Assembly (NCBI GenBank): GCA_036501535.1
Contig: DASYAE010000181.1
Coordinates: 10,746 to 74,745 of the forward strand
DNA length: 64,000 bases
DNA from: DASYAE01 sp036501535
Lineage (GTDB): Bacteria > Actinomycetota > Actinomycetes > Streptomycetales > Catenulisporaceae
Direction: 5' to 3'
Shown: piece by piece, positions 1-8,016 of the stretch
How the letters are laid out: the number at the start of each line of letters is the position of its first letter
How positions within the stretch are numbered: the first letter of the stretch is position 1
Program-made: the position numbers and the translations under genes
The notes under the pieces: generated by a model
Databases searched by the model: none
What the model saw: only the letters and a program-made list of their open reading frames with translations
Told to the model about the DNA's origin: nothing

Positions 1-142
1 CCTCATCGCCGGTAGGCCGGAGCACCGCGACGCATTCCGCGTCCGCGTTGACCGGCGCCTCGCTGTAGCGCCGATGAGTCTCGGCGCGGATGCGCAGCAA
101 CTCGGCGGTCCTGTATTGCCAATGCACGTCACTGATCTGCAT
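1..142 (-). CDS. Partial hypothetical protein (N-terminal 47 residues)
   Basis: The reading frame starts with ATG at 142 on the minus strand and runs off the left edge of the window, so only the N-terminus is visible. It begins MQISDVHWQYRTAELL and is charged, with no signal peptide or membrane segment. A purine-rich GGGGTGGGAT lies just before the ATG and third codon positions are mostly G/C, which supports coding. It lies 42 bases downstream of the menG stop on the same strand, so it may be co-transcribed with menG. No family is recognised from this fragment. Confidence 0.45.
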   Translation of the reverse strand, partial: MQISDVHWQYRTAELLRIRAETHRRYSEAPVNADAECVAVLRPTGDE

Positions 143-184
143 ATCCCACCCCTGCGACGATGCTACATCAGATCAGAGTGTGCC

Positions 185-877
185 TTAGGCCGCGGTTGCG
201 CGGTGCAGCGCGACGATGCCGCCGGTCAGGTTGCGCCAGCCGACCCTGTTCCAGCCCGAGACCCCGATCAGCGTCGCCAGCCCGCGCTGGTCCGGCCAGG
301 CGCGGACCGACTCGGCCAGGTAGACGTACGCCTCCGGGTTCGAGGCGACCCGGTCGGCGATCGCCGGCAGCGCCCGCATCAGGTACTCCAGGTACACCGT
401 GCGGAACACGCTGTTCGTCGGGTGGGAGAACTCGCAGATCAGCAGCCTGCCGCCGGGCTTGGTCACCCGCCGCATCTCGCGCAGCACCGCCGTGGTGTCC
501 GCCATGTTGCGCAGCCCGAAGGAGACGGTGACCACGTCGAAGACCGCGTCGGCGAAGGGCAGCGCGGCCGCGTCCCCGGCGGCGAAGTCCAGGTCGGGGT
601 GGTGCCGGCGGCCCACCTCCAGCATCCCCAGGGAGAAGTCGCAGGCCACCACCGACGCCCCGGCCAGCTGGAACGGCATGGAGGAGGTGCCGGTCCCGGC
701 GGCCAGGTCGAGCACCCGCTCACCCGGGCGGGCGTCCACCGCGGCCGCAACCGTCCTGCGCCACGAGCGCGTCTGCCCGAGCGACAAAACGTCGTTCACG
801 AAGTCGTAGCGCGGGGCTACGCCGTCGAACATGGCCGCGACTTCGTGCGGCTGCTTATCCAGGGATGCTCTGCTCAC
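185..877 (-). CDS. menG: Demethylmenaquinone methyltransferase
   Basis: This is a 230-residue class I SAM-dependent methyltransferase of the UbiE/MenG family. It begins SRASLDKQPHEVAAMFDGVA and has SAM motif I VLDLAAGTG, then FGLRNM and the KPGGRLLICEF block typical of UbiE. It would methylate demethylmenaquinone in the last step of menaquinone synthesis. The GTG at 877 is preceded by AGGA seven bases upstream; translation further upstream would run into an unrelated open frame antisense to the next gene. The divergent neighbour starts 42 bases away, so the two promoters must overlap. Since mqnA and mqnC are also in the window, it probably serves futalosine-derived menaquinone. The 230-residue length is normal for the family. 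Confidence 0.92.
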   Translation of the reverse strand: MSRASLDKQPHEVAAMFDGVAPRYDFVNDVLSLGQTRSWRRTVAAAVDARPGERVLDLAAGTGTSSMPFQLAGASVVACDFSLGMLEVGRRHHPDLDFAAGDAAALPFADAVFDVVTVSFGLRNMADTTAVLREMRRVTKPGGRLLICEFSHPTNSVFRTVYLEYLMRALPAIADRVASNPEAYVYLAESVRAWPDQRGLATLIGVSGWNRVGWRNLTGGIVALHRATAA

Positions 878-919
878 ACGGATATCCTGACACCTCGGCG
901 CGGCGGAAGGGCACAGGCG

Positions 920-2509
920 GTGGCACGGAAGGCGCGGCGCATCACGGCGTTCGTGGCAGCAGTGGCATTTCTCACGGGCGCGGCGAGCTGCTCGACCGGT
1001 ACGACCGGCGGAACCGCCGCCCCGCCGCCGGCCTCGACGGCGAGGTCTGCGTCGCCGAGCCCGTCGCCGTCGTCGGGCCTGAATGTGGCCGCGGAGAACG
1101 CCAAGCCCGGCGCGCCCGACTCGGCCTGGGACAACCTGAACACCGGCTCGCAGAGCGCGATCCAGGGCTACACCAGCGTGGCCGACGTGCTGCCCGGGCA
1201 GAGCTTCCAGCTCTACGTCTCCACCACGGCGTCCTCGTTCACCGCGACCGCCTTCCGGATCGGCTACTACGGCGGGGCCGACGCGCGGCAGGTGTGGCAG
1301 TCCTCCTCGACGCCGGGCCAGGACCAGACCTCGCAGACCACCGATCCGACGACGCACGAGGTCGAGTGCAACTGGACTCCGTCGCTGAGCGTCGCCACCA
1401 CCGGCTGGCCGGAGGGCGACTACATGATCGTGCTGAAGGCGGACGACGGCTCGGGGGAGCGCTACGTGCCGATGACCGTCCGCTCCGCCTCGACCGCGGG
1501 CAAGATCGTGCTCGTCGAAGGCATTTCGACGTGGGAGGCGTACAACACGTGGGGTGGCTACTCGCTCTACCAGGGGCCGGACGGCTCGGTGAACGACCGC
1601 GCGTACGCCGTGTCGTTCGACCGGCCGTACATAGACCCGGACGAGAGCGACGGCTCGGCCCTGTTCTTCCCGTTCGACCAGGGCATGATCTCCTGGGCCG
1701 AGCAGAACAACCTGCCCGTGGCCTACGAGACCGACCTGGAACTCGAGGACGACCCGCAGGTGTTCGACGGCGCCCGGGCGATCGTCTCCGACGGGCACGA
1801 CGAGTACTACTCGCAGCAGATGCGCGACACGCTCACCTCCGCCGTGGCGGCCGGGACCAACCTGGCCTTCCTCGGCGCGAACGCGATCTACCGGCACATC
1901 AGGTGGGGCTCCACGCAGCTGGGCAACGACCGGCTGATCATCTGCTACAAGAGCGCCGAGATCGACCCGGACTACGGCACCGACCCGGACGACACCACGC
2001 AGAACTGGCGGGACGACCCGGATCCGCGGCCGGAGAACTCGATCACCGGCTCGCTCTACCAGTGCAACCCGGTCAGCGCCGCATACGTGGTCTACGACGC
2101 GAGCAGCTGGATCTTCGCCGGCACCGGGGCGACGCAGGGGTCGAGCTACCCGGGGCTGGTCGGGCCGGAGTACGACCGGGTGGTGGACATCGCGACCACG
2201 CCGCACCCGATAGACGTGCTCAGCGAGTCGCCGCTGACCTGCCAGGGAAACTCGAGCTATCAGAACTCGTCGTACTACACCACCTCGTCCGGCGCCGGCG
2301 TGTTCGACGCGGCGACGATGCGCTGGGAGTGCGCGCTCGGTCCCGAGTGCTCGTCCTACGACACCGACGCGGATCGCGCTTTTGTGCGTACTTCCACGCT
2401 GAACCTCATGAACGCGTTCGAGCAGGGGCCGGCCGGGAAGGTTCACCCCGCCACGGACAACACCGCGGCGCTGGGGGTTCCTCAAGGGGAGGGCCTCGGC
2501 ATCGACTGA
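920..2509 (+). CDS. Secreted N,N-dimethylformamidase beta subunit-like protein
   Basis: A 529-residue exported protein. Residues 1-24 form a signal peptide (KARR, then a hydrophobic stretch) ending AASCS, an imperfect lipobox, so it may be a lipoprotein; a Ser/Pro/Ala linker follows. The rest resembles the DMFase beta-subunit-like domain common in actinomycetes: an N-terminal beta-sandwich (FTATAFRIGYYGGADARQVW), then a Rossmann-like part with WEAYNTWGGYSLY, Asp/Glu-rich segments and SDGHDEYYS. Actual amidase activity is not established for such proteins and no substrate can be inferred. GTG 920 is chosen because GAAGGG lies eight bases upstream and the signal peptide begins there. It is divergent from menG. 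Confidence 0.8.
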   Translation: MARKARRITAFVAAVAFLTGAASCSTGTTGGTAAPPPASTARSASPSPSPSSGLNVAAENAKPGAPDSAWDNLNTGSQSAIQGYTSVADVLPGQSFQLYVSTTASSFTATAFRIGYYGGADARQVWQSSSTPGQDQTSQTTDPTTHEVECNWTPSLSVATTGWPEGDYMIVLKADDGSGERYVPMTVRSASTAGKIVLVEGISTWEAYNTWGGYSLYQGPDGSVNDRAYAVSFDRPYIDPDESDGSALFFPFDQGMISWAEQNNLPVAYETDLELEDDPQVFDGARAIVSDGHDEYYSQQMRDTLTSAVAAGTNLAFLGANAIYRHIRWGSTQLGNDRLIICYKSAEIDPDYGTDPDDTTQNWRDDPDPRPENSITGSLYQCNPVSAAYVVYDASSWIFAGTGATQGSSYPGLVGPEYDRVVDIATTPHPIDVLSESPLTCQGNSSYQNSSYYTTSSGAGVFDAATMRWECALGPECSSYDTDADRAFVRTSTLNLMNAFEQGPAGKVHPATDNTAALGVPQGEGLGID

Positions 2510-2562
2510 GCGGCGAAAGCCTGGCAGGCTGGAACCCCGTGCGAGTACCGAGCATTCCGACC

Positions 2563-3441
2563 ATGTCGAAGAAGGCCAGGATCAGGGCGGCGGCCGCGGT
2601 GGCCGTGCTCTGGGTGGCCGCTGCCGTCGCGTGGCTGACCGTCGGCGTCACCTCGGGCAGCGCGGCCACCGGCGCGCCGCGCAGCCAGCCGGCCCCGCTG
2701 GCCGGCGCGGCCTCCGCGACCGTGAGCGCCAGCGCGACGTCCAAGCCCCGCGCGGCGACCCATCAGAGCACGCAGATCTCCGACTCCCCGTCGTCGATCA
2801 CGCTGGCCTCGGGCGCCCCGGTGCCCAGCGAGAACGCGGCCGCCGCGGGCTCCATCGTGCTGCCGCCGCCGCCGCACTCGCTCTCGCCGTCGGTCGCGGC
2901 CTCGGGCAGCGGGTGCCCGAGCTACGTGGGGACGAACGCCGCGGCGACGGACGTCAGCACGGCCCTGGTCACCGCCGCCGACACGACGCGCACCTTCGGC
3001 TACGACGTGCCGGGCAGTACGACCCAGACCGTGGCGATCACCACTCCCCAGGACCTGCTCGCGGCGATCGCCTGGCAGGAGAGCGGCTGGCAGTCGGCGA
3101 TCGTGTCCTGCGACGGCGGCTACGGCACGATGCAGATCATGAGCGGCACCGCCTCCTGGATGAACGGCAGCTTCCACACGGCCTACGACGACACGACGCT
3201 GGCCGGCAACACCCAGATCGGCGCCGAGTACGTCGACTGGCTCATCGCCTACTTCGGCCAGGTGTACTACAACGACGACTTCGACCTGTCGTCCAACCGG
3301 AACCTGCTGGACGACGTGATATCGGCCTACAACGACGGGCCGGGCAACGTGAACCCGACCGGCACGTCGAGCGGCATCCTCAATCCGCAGTACGTCTCCA
3401 ACGTGGAGGCGCTGATGACCCTCCAGCCGTGGTCCGGCTGA
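2563..3441 (+). CDS. Secreted lytic transglycosylase-like (SLT/lysozyme fold) protein
   Basis: A 292-residue exported protein. The N-terminus KKARIRAAAAVAVLWVAAA is a signal peptide or anchor, followed by a long Ala/Ser/Pro-rich spacer to about residue 125. The C-terminal domain carries AIAWQESGWQS, whose glutamate (about residue 173) matches the SLT catalytic acid, then GYGTMQIM and a late AYNDGPGNVN, all typical of goose-lysozyme/SLT domains. It probably cleaves peptidoglycan glycan strands outside the membrane. ATG 2563 is used; in-frame GTG 2539 would add eight residues, and neither has a strong ribosome-binding site. It lies 53 bases after the preceding exported protein and may share its transcript. 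Confidence 0.82.
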   Translation: MSKKARIRAAAAVAVLWVAAAVAWLTVGVTSGSAATGAPRSQPAPLAGAASATVSASATSKPRAATHQSTQISDSPSSITLASGAPVPSENAAAAGSIVLPPPPHSLSPSVAASGSGCPSYVGTNAAATDVSTALVTAADTTRTFGYDVPGSTTQTVAITTPQDLLAAIAWQESGWQSAIVSCDGGYGTMQIMSGTASWMNGSFHTAYDDTTLAGNTQIGAEYVDWLIAYFGQVYYNDDFDLSSNRNLLDDVISAYNDGPGNVNPTGTSSGILNPQYVSNVEALMTLQPWSG

Positions 3442-3553
3442 GCGCCATTTAGACTGGCGGCCACACGACGCGCAGCGACCGGCGCCGGCCCGGCGACGCG
3501 GCCGGGGGCCGAGGTCGCCGGGACCAGCGGAAGCGGAAGAGGACACCACGGGC

Positions 3554-4978
3554 ATGGCCGCAGCAACCGTCGGCGCGGGCGACCGCGCCGCCTCCGAGAA
3601 CCACGCCGACGTGATCGTGGTCGGCGCCGGGCCGGCCGGCTCGGCCACCGCCTACCACCTGGCGCAGGCCGGGCTCGACGTGCTGCTGCTGGAGAAGACC
3701 GAGTTCCCGCGGGAGAAGATCTGCGGCGACGGCCTGACCCCCCGCGCGGTCACCCAGCTGCTGCGGATGGGGATCGACACCGCGGCCGGGCCGGAGCCGG
3801 GCCGCGGCTGGCTGCACAACAAGGGCCTGCGGATCATCGGCGGGGGGCGGCAGCTGGAGCTGGACTGGCCGGAGCTGGCCGCGCACCCGAACTACGGCCT
3901 GGTGCGGCCGCGGTCCGACTTCGACGAGCTGCTGGCCCGGCAGGCGCAGAAGGCCGGCGCGCGGCTGCTGGAGAACTGCTCGGTGACCGGTCCGGTGCTC
4001 GACCCGCGCACCTCGCGCATCATCGGCGTGAAGGCGCGGCAGGGCCAGGCCGACGCGGCCGGGGCCGGGGTCGACGGCGAGGCCGCGTACGGCGAGGGGC
4101 AGACCGGCGGGAACGCGGGCGGGGACGGGAACGGGAACGCGCGCGGCGGCCGGGCGGACAAGGCGGAGACGGTGTTCCGGGCGCCGATCGTGGTGGCCGC
4201 TGACGGCAACTCGACCCGGCTGTCCATCGCGATGGGCCTGCACAAGCGCACCGACCGGCCGATGGGCGTCGCCTACCGCGCGTACTACCGCACGCCGCGG
4301 CACAACGACGACTACCTCGAGTCCTGGCTCGAGCTCACCGACGCGAACCGCCCGGGCCACCTGCTGCCCGGCTACGGCTGGATCTTCGGCATGGGCGACG
4401 GCACGTCCAACATCGGCCTGGGCATCCTGAACACCTCGACGGCGTTCCGCTCGGTCGACTACAAGGACATGATGCGGCGCTGGCTCGGCGGCACCCCGGC
4501 CGCGTGGGAGATGACCGAGCAGAACCGCACCGGCCCGATCCGCGGCGCGGCGCTGCCGATGGGCTTCAACCGCAAGCCGCACTACACCCGGGGCCTGCTG
4601 CTGGTCGGCGACGCGGGCGGGATGGTCAACCCGTTCAACGGCGAGGGCATCGCCTACGCGATGGAGTCCGGCGAGATCGCGGCGCGCACCATCGCGCAGG
4701 CGAAGGGGCGGCGCACGGCGTACGACCGTGAGCTGGTGCTCACCGAGTACCCGAAGATCCTGGCCGAGACCTACGGCGGCTACTACACGCTGGGCCGGAT
4801 GTTCGTGAAGCTGATCGGCAATCCGAAGGTGATGCAGCTCGCCACCCAGCGCGGCCTCTCGCACCCGATGCTCATGCGCTTCACCCTGAAGCTGCTGGCC
4901 AACCTGACCGACCCGCGCGGCGGCGACGCGATGGACCGCATCATCAACGGTCTGGCCCGGGTGACCCCGAGCGCGTAG
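3554..4978 (+). CDS. Geranylgeranyl reductase family FAD oxidoreductase (possible menaquinone side-chain reductase)
   Basis: A 474-residue flavoprotein. Residues 24-30 are the dinucleotide motif GAGPAGS, followed by CGDGLTPRAV and a second FAD motif LLVGDAGGMVNPFNGEGIAY near residue 355, the signature set of the GGR family. Related enzymes hydrogenate isoprenoid double bonds, including the menaquinone chain (MenJ). Its position just upstream of nuo and near menG fits such a role, but the substrate is an inference. A Gly/Asn/Asp-rich stretch at about 165-200 looks like a low-complexity loop insertion. The ATG is preceded by GGAAGAGG at a slightly long spacing. Confidence 0.85.
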   Translation: MAAATVGAGDRAASENHADVIVVGAGPAGSATAYHLAQAGLDVLLLEKTEFPREKICGDGLTPRAVTQLLRMGIDTAAGPEPGRGWLHNKGLRIIGGGRQLELDWPELAAHPNYGLVRPRSDFDELLARQAQKAGARLLENCSVTGPVLDPRTSRIIGVKARQGQADAAGAGVDGEAAYGEGQTGGNAGGDGNGNARGGRADKAETVFRAPIVVAADGNSTRLSIAMGLHKRTDRPMGVAYRAYYRTPRHNDDYLESWLELTDANRPGHLLPGYGWIFGMGDGTSNIGLGILNTSTAFRSVDYKDMMRRWLGGTPAAWEMTEQNRTGPIRGAALPMGFNRKPHYTRGLLLVGDAGGMVNPFNGEGIAYAMESGEIAARTIAQAKGRRTAYDRELVLTEYPKILAETYGGYYTLGRMFVKLIGNPKVMQLATQRGLSHPMLMRFTLKLLANLTDPRGGDAMDRIINGLARVTPSA

Positions 4979-5107
4979 CGCGAGGCGGGACGCGAGTGGC
5001 CAGAAAGGCCTACGCGTCGTGCGGTACAGCGGTAAAGTACGGCGGCGGCACCGGTATGGGCCTGATTTGCTGTGACCGCCCGAGTGCGCTCGGTGAAGGG
5101 GACCTCG

Positions 5108-6088
5108 ATGAGCCAGCCGGGTCCGGCTGAGCACGGCACGGTTGAGCACGGTTCTGGTCAGCACGGTCCCGGTGAGCACGAGTCGGCGGCCGGCGGCGGT
5201 GCCGGCGCGGCATCCGGGCCCGAGTACGGGGTCGAAGGGATGATCAGGTCGTATCCGGTGCAGAACGCGCTGAGCGACTACGACGTGGTCGATGTCGACA
5301 CCACCCGGCCGCATCCGGCGCGCATGAACAACTACCTGCTCGGCGGTTACGACCACTACGAGATCGACCGGGCCGCCGCGGAGCGGCTCATCGAGCTGAT
5401 GCCGACGACCCGTCAGGCCGCGCACGAGCTGCGCGGGTTCACGCTCCGGGCGGTGCGCTTCATGGCCGACGCGGGGGTGCGCCAGTTCCTCGACGTCGGC
5501 AGCGGCGTGCCGACCGCGCCGAACGTGCACGACGTCGCCGGCGCGATCGCGTCCGACGTCCGGGTCGCGTACGTCGACAACGATCCGATCGTGCGCGTGC
5601 ACGCGCAGTCCCGGCTGGCCGGTATCGCCGGCACCGTCTTCATCCCGGCGGACGCGCGTGAGCCGAGCAGCATCCTGGAGAACGCCGCGCTGCGCGAGCT
5701 GTTCGACTTCGGTCAGCCGATCGGCATGGTGCTCAACGGGCTGCTCTACTACCTCAGCGATCTGGACGCGCCCGGCCGCATCGTCGCGGCCCTGTGCGAC
5801 GCGCTGCCGTCCGGCAGTTTCGTCGCCGCGACCCACGTCACCAACGACCTCACGCCGCCTCAGGAGCTGGCGGACCTGGCCGCGATCGGCTCGGTGATGG
5901 AGGGCTCGTCCACGCCGATGACGGTGCGGACCGAGGCCGAGTTCCGCGCGCTGCTCGACGGCCTCGAGCTGGTCGAGCCGGGCCTGGTGCAGATCTCGCG
6001 GTGGCGGCCCGACCTCGCCGCCGAGGCGGAGGGCGAACCGCAGGGCGCGGGAGTCTACGTCTGGGCGGCGGTCGGCCGGAAGAACTGA
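5108..6088 (+). CDS. SAM-dependent methyltransferase of the PF04672 (DUF574) type
   Basis: A 326-residue protein with the hallmarks of the actinomycete PF04672 methyltransferase family: ARMNNYLLGGYDHYEID, then LDVGSGVPTAPNVHDVA as the SAM loop and VAYVDNDPIV as the acidic motif II. The substrate is unknown; such genes are numerous in actinomycetes and often sit near regulators. The N-terminal 40 residues are low-complexity with His-Gly repeats. ATG 5108 is preferred because GAAGGGG lies at ideal spacing; GTG 5072 is an in-frame alternative. It follows the reductase by 129 bases. Confidence 0.85.
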   Translation: MSQPGPAEHGTVEHGSGQHGPGEHESAAGGGAGAASGPEYGVEGMIRSYPVQNALSDYDVVDVDTTRPHPARMNNYLLGGYDHYEIDRAAAERLIELMPTTRQAAHELRGFTLRAVRFMADAGVRQFLDVGSGVPTAPNVHDVAGAIASDVRVAYVDNDPIVRVHAQSRLAGIAGTVFIPADAREPSSILENAALRELFDFGQPIGMVLNGLLYYLSDLDAPGRIVAALCDALPSGSFVAATHVTNDLTPPQELADLAAIGSVMEGSSTPMTVRTEAEFRALLDGLELVEPGLVQISRWRPDLAAEAEGEPQGAGVYVWAAVGRKN

Positions 6089-6107
6089 CCGCGGCCCGAT
6101 CGGCACA

Positions 6108-6184
6108 GTGCTCGACCGATACTCCTGCCCGGCCGATGCACGTGCCCGATCGATGCGTGCTCGACCGATACTCCTGCTCGGCCG
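6108..6184 (+). repeat. Direct repeat pair downstream of the methyltransferase gene
   Basis: A 21-base unit, 6108-6128, is repeated exactly at 6157-6177, followed in both cases by a near-identical CGGCCG block. A related shorter word, TGCTCGATCAGTAC, occurs at 6762-6775 beyond the AhpD-like gene, overlapping the end of the Rrf2 gene. The copies therefore flank the AhpD-like gene. The function is unknown; they could be a small intergenic repeat family. Confidence 0.6.
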
Positions 6185-6195
6185 CGACTGCCGCA

Positions 6196-6654
6196 CTACT
6201 TCCGCCCGGCGCTCGCCGGTATCGCCCGGGTGGCGATCATCAGCCGGTTCCACGCGTTGATCTTGGCGATCGCCACCAGCAGGTCGGCCAGGCCGCGCTC
6301 GTCGTAGTGCTTCGCGGCGCGGTCCCAGAGCTCGTCCGGGATCGGGTCGGGGCGGTCGGCGAGGCGGGTGGCCGCCTCGGTCAGCTCCAGCGCGGCCTGC
6401 TCGGCCTCGTCAAAGAAGGGCGCGTCGCGCCACGCGGCCAGGGTGACGAGCTGGTTCTCCGTCGCGCCGGCGGCCTTGGCGTCGCGGGTGTGCATGTCGA
6501 GGCAGAAGGCGCAGCCGTTGATCTGGCTGGCCCGCACCGCGACCAGCTCGCGGGTCACCCTGGGCACGCTGCTCTCGCGCAGCGTGCCGCCGAGGTCGAC
6601 CAGCAGCTTGTACGCCTCGGGCGCGACCTTCGGGAAGGACATCCTCGCGGTCAT
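6196..6654 (-). CDS. Carboxymuconolactone decarboxylase / AhpD-like alkylhydroperoxidase family protein
   Basis: A 152-residue protein with the AhpD-fold signature NGCAFCLDMHTRDAK, containing the redox CxxC pair and the downstream histidine. Such proteins reduce peroxides or other thiol-reactive compounds; the true substrate here is unknown. The start is well supported by GAAGGGA before the ATG at 6654. A palindromic, AT-rich promoter lies immediately upstream and shares a nine-base word with the promoter of the adjacent Rrf2-family regulator, suggesting the regulator controls this gene. The regulator is on the same strand, upstream. Confidence 0.87.
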   Translation of the reverse strand: MTARMSFPKVAPEAYKLLVDLGGTLRESSVPRVTRELVAVRASQINGCAFCLDMHTRDAKAAGATENQLVTLAAWRDAPFFDEAEQAALELTEAATRLADRPDPIPDELWDRAAKHYDERGLADLLVAIAKINAWNRLMIATRAIPASAGRK

Positions 6655-6678
6655 GGTCTCGGTTCCCTTCGCTGGCGA

Positions 6679-6699
6679 ATATCGATATCCAGTATCCAG
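6679..6699. promoter_or_regulatory. Candidate Rrf2 operator in front of the AhpD-like gene
   Basis: The 10-base perfect palindrome ATATCGATAT (6679-6688) is followed by AGTATCCAG (6691-6699). The complement of the latter, CTGGATACT, recurs at 7309-7317 over the promoter of the Rrf2 gene. The site lies 25-45 bases upstream of the AhpD-like start codon, where a repressor would block transcription. This is inferred from sequence sharing only. Confidence 0.5.
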
Positions 6700-6768
6700 T
6701 TTTCGGACCTCGGGCGGGCGGTCAACGCAGCTCTCTATCGATGCAGCTCCCGATCAACACATGCTCGA

Positions 6769-7305
6769 TCAGTACCGGGCGTGCCAGCCGCGCATCCGCT
6801 CGCCGACCCGCGGCGAGTCCCGCTCGGCTCCGGCCTTGAGCGCGGCCAGCGTCGTGCCGGCCAGCGATCGCCGCCAGGCCATCTCCGCCGCCCGCATGGC
6901 CGCCGAGATGCCGCAGGGCTTGCGCATCGCCGCGGCGGACGGCGGCGTCTGCGCGCCCGCCCCGCGGCGCCGGATCTCGGTGCAGGTGAACGCCTCGTCG
7001 GGTCCTTCGATCGCGGCGACCACGTCCATCATGGTGATCTGCGTCAGCGGCCGGTTCAGCCGGAATCCGCCGCGGACGCCCGGCACGGAGGCCAGGATCC
7101 CCGCCTTCGTCAGGGCCTGGAGTTGTTTGTTCAGATAGGCCGGGGGCACCTCGAACGCCGCCGCCAGCCGCGCGGCCGGCACCGGGGCGCGGTCCGGCAA
7201 CGATCCACCGTCACCGAACTCGTTGTCACCGGACTCACCGTCACCGAGCCAGTCGAGCAGGATGCAGCAGTGTGCTGCCCACTCGACCCCCTCGTTCATC
7301 CGCAT
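6769..7305 (-). CDS. Rrf2 family transcriptional regulator
   Basis: A 178-residue regulator. The N-terminal winged helix includes PAAYLNKQLQALTKAG-like recognition-helix sequence (here PPAYLNKQLQALTKAG) and the wing GVRGGFRLNRP typical of Rrf2 proteins. It lacks the classical three closely spaced cysteines that bind an Fe-S cluster in NsrR/IscR: only TCTE and PCGI cysteines remain in that region, plus HCC near the N-terminus. It may use a simple thiol switch or another signal. Start ATG 7305 is seven bases after TAGTAT (7313-7318), a leaderless arrangement; ATG 7299 is an alternative. The region before the helix-turn-helix contains a short Gly/Asp-rich insertion. Confidence 0.82.
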   Translation of the reverse strand: MRMNEGVEWAAHCCILLDWLGDGESGDNEFGDGGSLPDRAPVPAARLAAAFEVPPAYLNKQLQALTKAGILASVPGVRGGFRLNRPLTQITMMDVVAAIEGPDEAFTCTEIRRRGAGAQTPPSAAAMRKPCGISAAMRAAEMAWRRSLAGTTLAALKAGAERDSPRVGERMRGWHARY

Positions 7306-7308
7306 AAT

Positions 7309-7318
7309 CTGGATACTA
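7309..7318 (-). promoter_or_regulatory. Leaderless -10 box with overlapping candidate autoregulatory site
   Basis: On the minus strand TAGTAT (7318-7313) stands seven bases before the Rrf2 start codon, matching the TANNNT-N7-ATG pattern of actinobacterial leaderless promoters. It overlaps the nine-base word CTGGATACT (7309-7317) shared with the AhpD-like promoter, so the regulator could repress itself by covering its own -10 box. Confidence 0.5.
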
Positions 7319-7594
7319 CACGTCCGGGTTCGGCTCGGCAATCGAATATTCGCTCACTGTTCGCCCCGCTCATCCGGCCTGCCGCCATGTGCGCGCGTGC
7401 ACAAGCGCACGGAAGATCGGCTTCTACACGAGGTAGAGACAAAAATGCAAGTCAGGTGTCCGGATCCCGAGCGTCCGCGGGCATCGCACGACCGCCTCGT
7501 TCCGGTTCCGGGCCCGCGCCGCGCTGGCCCGCGCCCGCCCGCCGATCGCCTCCGGCGGCTGCGATCCGGTGCCGCCGGGATCACTCCCGAGACT

Positions 7595-7608
7595 GTGATG
7601 ACGGTCAC
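7595..7608. promoter_or_regulatory. CRP-type palindrome, distal site
   Basis: GTGATGACGGTCAC is GTGA-N6-TCAC and fits the GTG-N6-GNCAC pattern described for Streptomyces Crp. Its centre lies exactly 80 bases from that of the second palindrome. Confidence 0.5.
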
Positions 7609-7674
7609 CGTGATGCGATGTAATGAAATGTCGATTCACCCCTCGACCGGGTGGATCATGCCCCTGAGCTGCGC

Positions 7675-7688
7675 GTGATTAAGATCAC
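7675..7688. promoter_or_regulatory. CRP/FNR-type palindrome, proximal site
   Basis: GTGATTAAGATCAC has perfect five-base arms (GTGAT/ATCAC) around TAAG. It is centred about 42-45 bases upstream of the start site expected from the TACGTT -10 box at 7714-7719, the usual place for a class II CRP-family activator. Confidence 0.5.
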
Positions 7689-7713
7689 AGCGCGCCGCTC
7701 GGTGGGTAAGGAC

Positions 7714-7719
7714 TACGTT
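7714..7719 (+). promoter_or_regulatory. Possible -10 box of the nuo promoter
   Basis: TACGTT fits TANNNT. No good -35 hexamer precedes it, which would be consistent with activator dependence through the palindrome at 7675-7688. This is a weak call on its own. Confidence 0.35.
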
Positions 7720-7845
7720 ACCGACGTGCGAGCCGCCGTAATGGCGACCCGTGGCGCAGATCACATCGGCGGCGCCGTAGGATGGCCCCTCGGGCGGTGG
7801 AGTCCGCTGTCGGCCGAAGGTCGGAGGGGCTCGGTCCGCTCTTGC

Positions 7846-7863
7846 TTGTGAAAGTGTTCACGA
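7846..7863. promoter_or_regulatory. Rex-type redox operator upstream of nuoA
   Basis: TTGTGAAAGTGTTCACGA matches the actinobacterial Rex operator pattern TTGTGAA-N4-TTCACAA at every defined position but one. Rex represses respiratory genes when the NADH/NAD+ ratio is low, and a Rex site upstream of nuoA is known in Streptomyces coelicolor. It lies 154 bases before the nuoA start. Confidence 0.72.
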
Positions 7864-8016
7864 GCGCGGACGGCGCCCGGGGCGGGGCAGTGTCTATCAA
7901 GGCACTGGCAAGCACCCCGGCGGACCGGCCGTCCCGGGACGGCCCGGCCGAAGAACAGCGCCACCCGCCGGCGAGCAGCCGGCGGACCGAACGAGCGGCG
8001 GAAAGGTGGCGGCGCG

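Larger units (their letters stand above)
7342..8016. other. Long regulatory leader upstream of the nuo operon
   Basis: No convincing gene is seen in these 675 bases; open frames here have poor codon use and no ribosome-binding sites. The stretch contains a small hairpin (TCTAC/GTAGA, 7423-7437), two GTGA-N6-TCAC palindromes, a possible -10 box and a Rex-type box, each listed separately. If the -10 box at 7714 is used, the nuo mRNA would have a leader of about 290 bases. Confidence 0.6.

Noticed and set aside
7424..7640. Possible tRNA or small gene in the nuo leader (a small hairpin and a 71-codon open frame).
   Set aside because: No cloverleaf or GTTCGANNC T-loop is present, and the open frame lacks a ribosome-binding site and normal codon use.
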